The translations under genes and the position numbers were made by a program. Shown here piece after piece: positions 45,668 to 56,274 of a stretch of 64,000 bases of DNA. Within the stretch, counting starts at the first letter, position 1; the number at the start of each line of letters is the position of its first letter. The stretch comes from Rhizophagus clarus (Eukaryota > Glomeromycota > Glomeromycetes > Glomerales > Glomeraceae), in the NCBI GenBank assembly GCA_015698045.1, contig BLAL01000160.1, positions 372,001-436,000 of the forward strand, given 5' to 3'. Under the pieces are notes generated by a model. The model was not told where the DNA came from, searched no databases, and saw nothing but the letters and a program-made list of their open reading frames with translations.

Positions 45668-46590
45668 TTAATTGTTACACACTATATTACATACTATGAT
45701 AAAGAGTTGTAATTTTGACATATCCGCATTACATGTACGCCTATTGTGCATTGCATATTGCTTACACGTTCCATATTTTTTCATCTGCTTAGAATTATTT
45801 GACTTGCCATTATTTGCTAAAACTTTATCAGACAAAGAATAATCAATGTTTTGACTAGTATTTCCTAAAGGTGCACGAAGTTCAGCATTTGTATGGTTAG
45901 TGTATTGCTGTTCTAAAGAACTTTTGTATCTTTTCTGAGGCGTTCTTCCACGAGGCTTTACATAGATCGGATTAGCAATTCTTCTTTGAACCTCATTTGT
46001 ATTTTCTTTATCACTCATCTCACTCAAATTAACTTCCATAAAAAGTGAAAAGTTATCAAGTAAATTGATATATTCTGATTCTTGTCCCAATCACTTAGCA
46101 AGATGATTATATGCTTTTTTTTGTAATCCACAAGCTTCATATTGTTGACGATCAGTTACTATTTCCTTTAGTTCTGGTGTAAAAACATTTTCTCCATTCA
46201 TAATATCCAAGTATGAATATCCATATTAGGAGTTATATGAATTGATTTACTTTGAAAATTATTAAATAATTGAATTGATGGCGAAGCACGTATTTCATCT
46301 CCAGTTAATTTGCAGCTTGATCATTATACTATCTTGATGGAATTAATGAGATATTAAAAAAGAATCTTGATAAAATGATAACATTAAACATGTGCATATG
46401 TGACTCCCGTCTTGTAATAGAATAATATACTGTATGAACCAAGGCTGTGCACCAACAGATGGTTGTACTTTCCGTATTTTGATGATCAAATATTTTGGAA
46501 TATTTTTCATAAGATCTTTAAGAAATGTCTTTTCCCAATCATATTTATTTTCAAGATCATCATCATGAGACGTATATTTAAAATCCTAAA
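45668..46590 (-). pseudogene. C-terminal remnant of a MULE-like transposase
   Basis: On the minus strand: DWEKTFLKDLMKNIPKYLII (about 46540), then YIILLQDGSHICTCLML, a SWIM-type C-x-C start. After broken sequence come GENVFTPELKEIVTDRQQYE and an open frame 46090-45668. That frame holds NPIYVKPRGRTPQKRYKSSL (the usual basic KGRPKK-type linker) and GTCKQYAMHNRRTC, a zinc knuckle with the second Cys replaced by Tyr. SWIM plus basic linker plus knuckle is the C-terminal layout of MULE/FAR1-type transposases. The catalytic domain is absent. Confidence 0.55.
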
Positions 46591-46704
46591 AGAAAAAAAA
46601 TAATAAATATTTTAGCTTAATATTCTATCATTTTATTTAATCTGTGCCTTACGCGAGCCAAAGCATATTAATGCAAATTTTAACTTCATCTTAAATAATT
46701 TTGC

Positions 46705-46832
46705 CACATTCCCTTACCTAATCCTAAATTCATTATCCATACTCCTTTACCTTAACTAAATTTATTATCTCATATTCCCCTACCCTAACACTAAGTAACT
46801 CTTTTTTAATGTAAATACCATATTCCCTTACC
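46705..46832 (+). repeat. Short tandem repeat, about 33-bp unit, at the hAT left edge
   Basis: CATATTCCCTTACC-type units start at 46705, 46738, 46771 and 46819 (steps 33, 33, 48), each followed by CTAA- and TTATC-like sequence. The last is cut by the hAT terminal repeat at 46833. Confidence 0.5.
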
Positions 46833-47399
46833 CAGTGTTGTCATGGGACACGAACACAGACATTGGACAGTCCCAGATTGGACAGTCCAGTCTATGTCCG
46901 CTATATTTTCATATTATGCGGGTCAAGACAGTAATACGAGGAGGGTCAGAATGGTAAGTCTGTGTCCCACTATGTCCCAATCTGTTGGTTGTCTATCGGA
47001 CTAGTCCCACCTAAAAATTTCCCTATCCGGCTATCCGGTTGTTCGCGTCCAAATGTCCGATTATCTCATGTAGCTGAAGATCAAAGATCTTTTTTACGAT
47101 TGTTTTTTTTTTATAATAAACCAACCGTTCGACATTCTATTTTTTTTTTTTATTAATAACATTAATTCTTACATTCTTTTTGTTGTTTATTGAGAAATTA
47201 TTTTATGAAATCATTAGGCAATTTATTTTAATTGTCATTTTATGAAAATTACCAGACGAACTTTTTGTAAAAAAAAAAAAATATATATAAGATCAGACAA
47301 CTATTAAAAGTTTTAATAATTTTTTTATTGCTTTAAAAAATCATTTTTTATTACACTGCAATATAAATTTTTCAATGCCACAAAATATCAGATTTATTA

Positions 47400-48185
47400 A
47401 ACGGTTATATTATTAAAACTAAAGAAAAATTTAATCAGAATAACCTTAATAAAACGTACTGCAAATGTTGTATTAATGTATTAGGAGAGGAGGAAGGAAA
47501 GAAAAATTATTTTCCAATAAAACAGATAAAATAACACAACATTGTACTCATTTTCTCGCAGCAATAACACCTGAAATAAGAGATGAAATTTTTTCATTAT
47601 CAAAAAATAGTGGAAATCAAATAGAAAATAAACGATTATGTAAGTTTTAAATAATTTGTTATATGATTTTTTTTATATTAATACCGACTTTAATTTTTTT
47701 ATAGCTTTACATTTCAGTGATACTACTTCCACTTTTTCTGATTCTTCTAGAAAAGTTGTTCTTCTTACGGATCACTTAATAATTTTATCGTTAGATCATT
47801 GTCAAAAGAAGATAAAAAAAAAGATTTAATTATTAATTCGATTAAAAGTTTCTTGTAAATGGACATTACATCGGGTTAATAATCATGAAGCAAAAGAACT
47901 ATTTGAATTTCTTAATCCTTTCCTTAAACTTCCTGATCGTAAAACACTTGGTGGAATAATTTTATAATTTTGAATGATGCTATTTCTGAAGCAGATGAAT
48001 GTGAGAAGTGAACAGCTATTAGGTGTAGTTTTAATGATATCAAAAGGAGACCTTTTGTGATATTAGCTCAAAAGGAAGCATATCTTGAAGCAATGGAAAA
48101 AACAGAATCTATGATTGCTGATTTAGAAAAAAATATTTGTGCTGTTGTAACAGATAGTGCGGGTGCATATGCTGCTGCCAGGTAA
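47400..48185 (+). pseudogene. hAT transposase, N-terminal part (BED finger)
   Basis: BED-like finger: NNLNKTYCKCCINVLGEEEG then TQHCTHFLAAITPEIRDEIF, with one frameshift. After an AT-rich gap come CKWTLHRVNNHEAKELFEFL, DRKTLGGIIL and YLEAMEKTESMIADLEKNIC with AVVTDSAGAYAAAR, typical of the hAT DDE region. Frameshifts and stops make it inactive. A GT-like donor follows at 48181. Confidence 0.65.
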
Positions 48186-48343
48186 ATTAATTATGATAAC
48201 TATTTTTTATTAAATATATGCATATTTTTTAATAAATTACTAAATTATAGACGAAAATTGAGGAATTCAAATAGAAAAATAACTTTTTTTTGCCCTGCTT
48301 CAATGGCGTTCATAATAAAGAATTAAAAAAAAAAAAGACATAT

Positions 48344-48505
48344 TCAGGATTCGGGATATTGAGATTCGGGATATTGGGGATTCGGGATATTGGGATTCGG
48401 GATATTGCATGTTTCGGGAAATGGTCCAGTTCGGGAAATCGACATTCGGGAAATTGACTTCGGGAAAAAGCACATTTGGGAAAATGGCAATCGGGAATAT
48501 GGTAA
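48344..48505 (+). repeat. ATTCGGGATATTGGG-type short tandem repeat
   Basis: About four copies of a 15-16 bp unit ATTCGGGATATTGGG (48350-48405), then diverged TTCGGGAAAT units to about 48500. Confidence 0.6.
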
Positions 48506-49150
48506 TAAAATCAAAAAGTAAAATAAAACTCTGTATTTATTTTTACATGTTTCTTTTTAATCGTTTATTAATTTTTATATATACGTTTGTAGACATTATA
48601 TCTTAGCTAAATCCCGGCTTTATAGATTCTCTATTATTTGTATTTATAATTCTATTATAATTATGCATTTTTGTATTTTACTATTATTTTACATAATATA
48701 AGAAAGGCAGGCCTGCCAGGAGATTTGTGTTACCTTAAAATACATTTTAATGTGCCAGAACTGCCTTTTTTGCTGACTTGAAATTCATGACTTGCTTACG
48801 TATTCTGATGCGGTTTTGTGGTTTTGTGATGTGATGTGTGGTGTTGTGACAAATAGATATTAGACCTAAAAAACTATGACCTAAGTCACAGACTCATAGG
48901 GTCATAGGTCATTGGCAATGATGACTTGTTATCCATCAAGTTACATCTTATATATATCATGTAACCATTGACCAATAATATTATGATTATATAATTATGA
49001 CCTATAGTCATTCATAAGTACTTATTTATTTACATAACATTTACATGACAACATATGATTAAAAATCAAAGTATACTAAAAAACTGTTGTATAAGCAACA
49101 TGTAATTATTAACACGAAAAAACACATATTACCTTCAGTATTAACATAAT
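48506..49150. other. Repeat-like spacer, no gene seen
   Basis: Contains a small inverted repeat (AAGGCAGGCCTGCCA at 48703; TGCCAGAACTGCCTT ending near 48767) and repeated ATGACCTA/TAGGTCAT motifs at 48870-49010. No coding sequence. Confidence 0.35.
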
Positions 49151-49154
49151 AAAA

Positions 49155-50560
49155 ATGGCTAGTACAGTCCCTGGTGAAAGTAATGGTGGTCAGTTTTTTT
49201 AATATAACACATAAATTTTATAATGAAGTTATGAATTTTTTTTTATTTTCAGAAAGAGGAGTCAAAAATACATATATTTTATTATTTAATAAATATTGGG
49301 TTTGACCTCTATCTGTATCAAAACATGCTTCAATTTGATTTTACATGCTATTATCATTAATAACCTTGCTATCAATTACTATGCTATTTTCGAAATTATT
49401 TCACTCCTTTCTAAATAAATTGAGAAATAGCTTATACCATTTTTTCCTTTTTGCATTACCATTTTCTTAATATACTGCATCAAAAACAAACAAAAATTCT
49501 TATTGGGATTTGAGATCTGGGCTTTAAAATGAACAAAAAAAAAATCATTATTGAAAGAAAAATTTTCATACCACCTTAAATATCATGGATATAATTATTT
49601 TATATCATCATAATAAAAGGCTCACCAATGGTCTAAAAAAATGTTTGATTAGTCAAAAATACACATATTTCAAAGTTTTTATGGTGAAAATTAAAAAAAA
49701 TATGAAACAATGATCATTTTGATTCTGGCAGTAATTTTTTATGATATAAGTTTAGTGTGACACTTTGAATAAAATATTCAGAATTTTGGCATTTTTTTGT
49801 AAGAAAGGGATACATTGTTTTATAGGAATGCAAAAATTTCCAGTTCAATTAAAAATTTCCTAAAAATTTGTTTCATGAAAAAGTTACTAGCCTCATAAGT
49901 AGAATTTATTGTAATAGAAGTAATAAAACAGAAATAATGTCAGTATTTAAAATTACTTTTTTTTATTGCTTTTTAAATAAGCATATCACTGTTCAATTTG
50001 GTATAATAAGTAATAATTTAATCAAGGTAGTAATGAAGTTATAACCAAATTAAGAAGCAGTATTTTTACCACTATTACTTTGCCGAGGACTGTAGTTATG
50101 GCTCAATTATGCTTGACAGTCTTGACGTCTTGTTATCAGATATTAAATCAAGCAATTTACACGCAAAAGTATCAGAAATACTTTATACAAAGTATCTTTT
50201 TGATTCTATGAAAGAATTAGACAAAGTAAAGAGAATCTTATTTGGTAGTTTTTAATGACTCATGTGCCCAATGACATTAAAAGTGAAAAGGCGAATCAAG
50301 AATATTCACTTTTTAGTTGACATAGGTTCTCCAAATACTTTCATATGTGAAGAAGTAATAAATTCATATAAACTGTTTATTACTGATCCAAATGCATCTA
50401 TTTTAGTGAGACTTAATAAAAAATAAATTTCTGTAAAAGTATCAGATAATGATAAGTACAAAGATCTGAACCTCTTTGGAATGGATTTTCTAATTATACA
50501 TAGGGTGGTATTATTTGTTGATGTTGATGAAAAATATTTTACAATCAAGTTTTAAGTCAC
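49155..50560 (+). pseudogene. LTR-type retroelement remnant with aspartic protease
   Basis: A first exon-like MASTVPGESNGG (49155) is followed by a GTCAGT donor and a TTTTCAG acceptor into ERGVKNTYILLFNKYW, then broken sequence. Near 50303-50556 the plus strand reads HFLVDIGSPNTFICEEVINS, ASILVRLNKK, and LFGMDFLIIHRVVLFVD. This is the layout of a retroelement aspartic protease, with DIG where the catalytic D-T/S-G stands. No reverse transcriptase was seen, and no LTR pair was identified. Confidence 0.5.
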
Positions 50561-51849
50561 TACAAACTGAAATTCCTTCAACAGATGACTTGGGAAGTTC
50601 AGCTAGTTATTATTGGATTCTTTTGATTATAATTTTTATCCTTGGCATACTTTTTCAGTATTGTTTCTCTCCAATCTGTTGATATTTAATATATTTGTCA
50701 GCTTTTACTGATTCAATTATGACTAATTTTATTAATTACTTCTATAATAACAAGGAATTTATAATTCTCAGATAGAAAAAGTTATATTTTTTAAAAAGAA
50801 ATGGTTTTTTATTTTATTCACTTTTATAATAGCAAGAAATTTATAATTCTTAGATAGATAAATTATATTTTTTAAAAAGAAATCAATTACTTTTTATTTG
50901 TTTAGATACAATATAATTCAAAATAAATCAAGTATCTTCAGATATGTATACAACTAAATAAACTCAAACAAAATCAAGAAAACTTTATTATTTTTTCAGA
51001 AAAAGAAATGAGTTAATGAGTTTCAAGGGAGAAACATTTTGAGCCCTAATCCATAAAATAAGAGTTCTTTCTAGAGTTAGAAACCCAATAAATAAACTAG
51101 TAGATATAGGAACTTATGCCTTCAATGAACAAATATTACGAGTAAACAAACTATGGGATATGACTCCTTATATTTCTCAACAAGAAATATATAACATGGC
51201 TCTCCAAACAAAACTTTCTTATGGATAAGTATATATATTGTTGCAGCTTGGTATAGAACTAAAAAAAATAGCTTATTGTTCTTTTTTCTAAAATTTGTGT
51301 ATACCAAGATGACTCCAAAAATAATGATCATAAAAACTATGAGATTAAAAAAAATCACAATATCAAATCAAAAATAATCACAATACTAATACTAATACTA
51401 AAAAAAAATGATAATTGAAAAATATAATTATAATGACATCAAAAAGTAATAGTATTTGAAATGAATTATATTTTTATATAAACTAAAATCTATTATATTT
51501 TGTAATATAAATAGTAATTATTTTATAATTGGTGGAATTTTGCTGCAATTATAGATTTTAAGTGGAAAACTTTGGAAGAGTTTACTATTTAAAAAATTAT
51601 TAAATTCATAATAAAAATTATTAAAATCATGATAAAAATATTAAAATTATAATAAAAATTATAATCTAAAAAAAAATATATAATTAAGTATTAAATTAAA
51701 TATAATCAATGATAATAACAATTTACTTATCAAATAAATTTTTGTTAAAATCAAAATCATTATCTAAATTTTCATCAGAATCTTCAAAATCTACAATTTT
51801 GATTGTATCAAAAATGTTTTCTTCATCATAATGTCTTGGGTAAATAATT
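50561..51849. other. AT-rich, one coding scrap, unidentified
   Basis: Plus-strand scrap near 51060-51220: RVRNPINKLVDIGTYAFNEQ, then ILRVNKLWDMTPYISQQEIY. Family unknown. The rest is AT-rich without signal. Confidence 0.3.
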
Positions 51850-52317
51850 TGTTAATTAAATTACAATTTTTATAAGGCTTATTATTATAAACAAGTTTGT
51901 AAAGGAGTTTTTATGTGATCTACAAATAGAATTATTTATGGATAAAACTATTAAATGAAGTCCATATGACCAATTATTTCTTTCAAAAGTTTCTCTCCAT
52001 TTGCTCAACTTCTGTTGTAAAATACCATTTTCCCTTTCTATCAAATCTTGAGATTACAAATGATAAGATTTTCTATTGATAATTTTTATGGATAGTTAAA
52101 GGCTAACAATTAAATTCTTTAATTATTTCAGCACAAAATTCTTTTTCATTGTTAGATTGTAAAATAGTTGGAGAAGAGCTAATAAAGAAAAATAAATCAA
52201 ATAAATAAGCAGCCACTTCAATAGCTTATTTGAAAGTTAGTGGTTTTGCTAGACATGACAAATATATTTGTAATTACCATCAGCATCATATAACAAATCA
52301 ATTAAATTTAAAAAATA

Positions 52318-52793
52318 CAGCCAACTCTCCATAATTTCACTCTCTATAATTGCACATCCTTTATAATTGCATCCTTTTGCTTGATTCCAATTTGGGACTT
52401 AATGCTAATTGCATACACTTTATATTCTACACATACAATGGTTTTCCAGAACGATTTTCCTCTATAATTGCACACATGTGTTCTGCATAGTATTTTTTTA
52501 CTAATTGCCTTGGAATTCTGGTACTTTTCTACTAATTGGTAGTGTAAAGTCTTGGAATTCTAGTGTTTTTCTATTAATTAGCAAAGTAATGCCTTGGAGT
52601 TCTGATACTTTTCTATTAATTGGCAGTATAATGCTTTAGAATTCTGGCATTTTTCTATTAAAGACCAGGTATTATATATGGTAAAGATAATGTGTTCTGC
52701 ATTATTATATAGTAATTCTATAATTGCACATTCTCTCTAATTGCATGCTTTAGCTTGGTCCCAAGGGGTATGCAATTATGGAGGGTTGACTGT
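52318..52793. mobile_element. 476-bp pogo/Tigger-like MITE
   Basis: Ends CAGCCAACTCTCCATAATT and AATTATGGAGGGTTGACTG, flanked by TA (52316-52317 and 52794-52795). CAGTYAACCCTC-type termini are typical of pogo/Tigger elements. The interior repeats CTATAATTGCACA and TTGGAATTCTGG(T)ACTTTTCTA units. It interrupts the integrase pseudogene. Confidence 0.75.
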
Positions 52794-53032
52794 ATTTCTA
52801 AATTAAATGCATTTTTTTATACATAGTATTTGATTAAATAATTTACCTGCACACGAGATAGATAATTCTTTGCAATTATTGGCTTATTAGCCAAAGGATG
52901 GAAAGAAGGTAGCACATATTGTGCAGTTGTTAACAAACTTTTCAACAATGTCTTGTCTTACAAAACTCTAATTTTGTCTAATGGATTCCCATAACTGTTT
53001 CTGACCTGCATGATTATCAATTTTAGCATGTA

Positions 53033-53977
53033 CAATCACCACTGAATATAACGAACCCTCAGTTCCAGAGGGTTTAGTTTGGTATATAGTGAATTCATTA
53101 TATAAATACTGAACGTTATGGATAATTCTGGCCGAATTTATAGTGCCGGCCAGGATTATAATTTCAAATGACACAAACCCGATATCTCATGACCCTGGAA
53201 GCAGTGTTGGGCAATTGGACAATTGGACGTTTTGGACATTTGTCCAAAACCAAAACCTTTTTTCCATTGGACAGGTTTTGGACAGATCACATGACTAAAT
53301 ATTTAATTTAGGCCAGAATTATGCCTGATTTTGGCCTAATTTTGGCCAATAATTAAAATAATATTATAATTAATTAAAATTAAGGTATTTTTTTGGTATT
53401 ATTTTGTGATTTTACATTAATTTCTTGTCCATTTAATTCATTAGATATTTACTTTCTTTTTTTTTTATTTTTAGTTTAATAAAAATTTGAATTTTTGAAT
53501 AGTTTTAGACTGTCCAAAACTGTGTCCAAAACTGTGTCCAAAACTGTGTCCAAAACTGGTTTTGGACTGTCCAATACTGTCCAATTAAAAAAACCAATTG
53601 GACAAGTCCAAAACCCATCATTGCCTGGAAGTCATCATTGACTATTAGTAACAACTGCCCCTGGAAAAATTAAAGCAGGGAAATTTTTATTGAATTAACC
53701 ATAAGTAGCAACTAATTTGTTCATTAATTACTGATAATTCTGGTCAGTACTATAAATTTGGCCCGAATTAACTTATGGTCACATGACTGTTCGGTATAAC
53801 GAATAGATGTCTAATATATTGGACTGATCAAATCAAGTTTGGATGCGGTATATAGGACTTTATTATAAAAATTCGCTATATCCAGTATAATTTACTATAA
53901 AAATTCAGTTCTGGGAACTTTGGTTCAGTATAACAAGTTTTCGGTATATAGAGGTTCGGTATAACCAGTGGTGACTG
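53033..53977. mobile_element. Second TA-flanked pogo-like element
   Basis: Ends CAATCACCACTGAATATAAC (53033) and GTTCGGTATAACCAGTGGTG + ACTG (to 53977), flanked by TA (53031-53032 and 53978-53979). Removing it joins two pieces of the integrase pseudogene. GGTATAACGAA-type repeats fill its arms. It carries a nested hAT MITE. Confidence 0.7.
53202..53623. mobile_element. 422-bp hAT MITE with perfect 8-bp TSD
   Basis: Starts CAGTGTTGGGCAATTGGAC and ends GTCCAAAACCCATCATTG, with perfect CCTGGAAG duplications (53194-53201 and 53624-53631). The interior repeats ACTGTGTCCAAA in tandem (53515-53560). Its GGACA-rich ends resemble the larger hAT element around it, which may have supplied its transposase. 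Confidence 0.85.
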
Positions 53978-54529
53978 TATTCTGCAAAGTACTTCGTACA
54001 TATTTTCAACAATTAAAACAGGTTTATTATCGCCTTTAACCAATATCCTATAGTCTCCCAGAACAATTTCTTGAAGCATAAAGCGTTTTTTGGCCCACTC
54101 ACGCTTAGTTTTTGTATCAATTTCTTTATTGTTAGGGTCAATTAATATTTTCTTTATTCACTCAAAAAGATTTTTATTAACTAAAACTTTTTTTTGACAA
54201 CATTCTGGTAAAGAGCTTATGTATTTATTAATTATGTCATCAAGTGTATTTTTGCTAATAAAGTTGTATTCCATTATAAAATTAAAAGATTAAATGATAT
54301 AATTAAAATGTAAAAGAGCGTAAAGAAAAAATTAAAGTATAATGATAAGATTAATTAATGTGTCAGATGACAGCTAACGCGCCTCAGTTGTCAATTATTA
54401 ACTGACGCGCGTTAAGTGTCGATTGATATCTGATGAACGTCAGCTGCATCAACATTTGACGCACAACAGAGACATCGTGTCAAGTCTAATTCTTTTATTT
54501 CAACTCCACTTAGTATAATAACAGATGTT

Positions 54530-54862
54530 GAAATGAATAATAATGAAAATTCTAATGAAAATTCTAATGAAAGCTCCAAGAAAGTCCTAATGAAAATCTT
54601 AATGAAAATCCTAATGAAAATTCCATTGATTTAGAAGAATCGGATAATGAAATTGCAGATTTAACTGATTTAATAAAGGAATTTGGTAATTATTCAAGGG
54701 TGGGCAGAAATGTTAGAAGAAAAAACTCTCAAATTTCAAAATGAAGATAATGAAATTGACAAATTAAATGAAATAATAGCTAATGATATTACCATCCTGC
54801 AGTTGATACAAATGCAAAACGGGATTTAAATTCTCTTTTTAAAGAATTAGAATTACCATTTT
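54530..54862 (+). pseudogene. hAT transposase, C-terminal part
   Basis: NENSNENSNESSKK repeats, then DLEESDNEIADLTDLIKEFG and NYSRVGRNVRRKNSQIS. After frame breaks comes HPAVDTNAKRDLNSLFKELE ending LPF with TAA at 54860-54862. This looks like the end of a hAT transposase gene belonging with 47400-48185. The Asn-Glu repeat is a local expansion. Confidence 0.45.
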
Positions 54863-55087
54863 AATAATAAAAGTTTTGTTATTGATTGAATTATAATTTA
54901 CTTTTTATAATTAATGTCAAATAATATTGTTATTCGTTAAATTGCAATAAAAACCTCAAATTTTAATTTTTAATAAAATACATATAACTATATCAATGTC
55001 CCGGACATTACCAAGTCTTTGTCCAAGGACTTGGATTGTCCTGGACTGTCCCGTCCATGGACATGTCCCGTTCCAGTCACAACACTG

Positions 55088-56274
55088 AGTACGGGGATCT
55101 TAATGAACTAGACGCTTAAGTGATAACTTAGGATAATACTCACGCTTCCTATTTTTTTTTGAGAGACTATCAAATTTCGTTTTCTGATTCTTTGTAGTTT
55201 GTATATTTTAGTATATTAGGTTGATTAGAATGGAAATAATTAGAATCGTTTCAAGATAGGTTGACAACAAGAATCAATAAACAGGAAGAGACTATTAGTG
55301 GACAGATTTAGATAGCTCGTACAAAAAAGTGACAAAAGAAGTGTGAAAGCAGTAAAATATTATCTAAAAGATATGTATTCTTTGTATACGAATTATTCGA
55401 AAACATAAAATCACTTGATATATTATGTAAGTGTTTATATTACAGTGGACGGATTCTTTCATAATATTCACTATTTATGAATTACGAAAGTGAATTTATT
55501 TGGAAACAGTTTATAGGATAACACGGACATTAAATATTGTGTTGTGCTGATTATACAGTAACACCATGTGTCTGATATCTCAAAGATATAGAACCGAACT
55601 TCTCTTCAGAAAAAGCGGAAAGCGTTATTACTTCTTTCGAAAGAATTAATTGATAGCCTGATACGAACATACAAATATACCAATGTACACGTAGACCATA
55701 TATACTTTTTCGTAAAAATAAATAATTAATATATGCAATCTTTGAATTTTCAAACTATTCTGTTTTGTTTTAAACGTCAACATTATAATAGATGTTAGTT
55801 AGAATTTACTGCAAAAAAAAGGGAGGTGACAACACGCGATGCTTGCACAGATCTTTTTCGAAAAATCGAACTTGTATTTCCAATCCGAGGGCAAGTACGA
55901 TTAGCATATTCGCTATTAAACATAGACATGTAACATTACATTAGATTAATGTAACGCAACGCAACGCAACGTAACATTTCTGCTCTCCTAATAAGGTATT
56001 TATCAATGATTTTTTTTTTTTCTTGGCTAAATTTGATATCTTTGAACATGTGCTATACAATAATTTCTAATAGTAGCTATTATAAACCACAAAGATAGAA
56101 ACTGAACTACATGTTAAAAATAGGAATCAAAGATCTTTTTTTAGTGCTATGTTTTTTTAAGAATGTTGTTTATTGTAATACATAGAACTTAAGTTAATTG
56201 CCTCTATATAATGGCACAATATTCTCCTGAAAAGTTCTCCAATCTTATATTCATAAGATTTGCTCATAGTAAAT
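55088..56274. other. Intergenic upstream of the channel gene
   Basis: No gene recognised. A GCAAC tandem triplet lies at about 55955-55970. The promoter of the ion-channel gene is presumably in the right part. Confidence 0.4.

Larger units (their letters stand above)
51850..54274 (-). pseudogene. Integrase pseudogene (retroviral-type rve core), three pieces
   Basis: Piece A (54274-53980) starts MEYNFISKNTLDDIINKYIS and has KTKREWAKKRFMLQEIVLGD. Piece B (53030-52796) has HAKIDNHAGQKQLWESIRQN and VEKFVNNCTICATFFPSFG, an HHCC-type zinc module. Piece C (52315-51856) has AIEVAAYLFDLFFFISSSPT, ILQSNNEKEFCAEIIKEFN and IERENGILQQKLSKWRETFE, the integrase core around its second acidic and Glu motifs. 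The gaps correspond exactly to two TA-flanked elements. This order fits host-gene-like integrases (KRBA2/Ginger group) rather than a classical pol, but no search was done. Internal stops make it dead. Confidence 0.62.
46833..55087 (+). mobile_element. Split hAT element (CAGTGTTG ends) filled with later insertions
   Basis: The left end CAGTGTTGTCATGGGACA (46833) and the right end GGGACA-type sequence finishing CACAACACTG (55087) are inverted and both rich in GGACAGTCC motifs. Between them lie an N-terminal hAT transposase part (47400-48185) and a C-terminal part (54530-54862) on the plus strand, separated by about 6.3 kb of other elements. The flanking 8-mers CCCTTACC and AGTACGGG do not match, so either the flanks changed or the two ends came from different copies. 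Confidence 0.5.

Noticed and set aside
46825-55095. 8-bp target duplication around the large hAT element
   Set aside because: CCCTTACC and AGTACGGG do not match, so the element span rests only on the inverted ends and split transposase.
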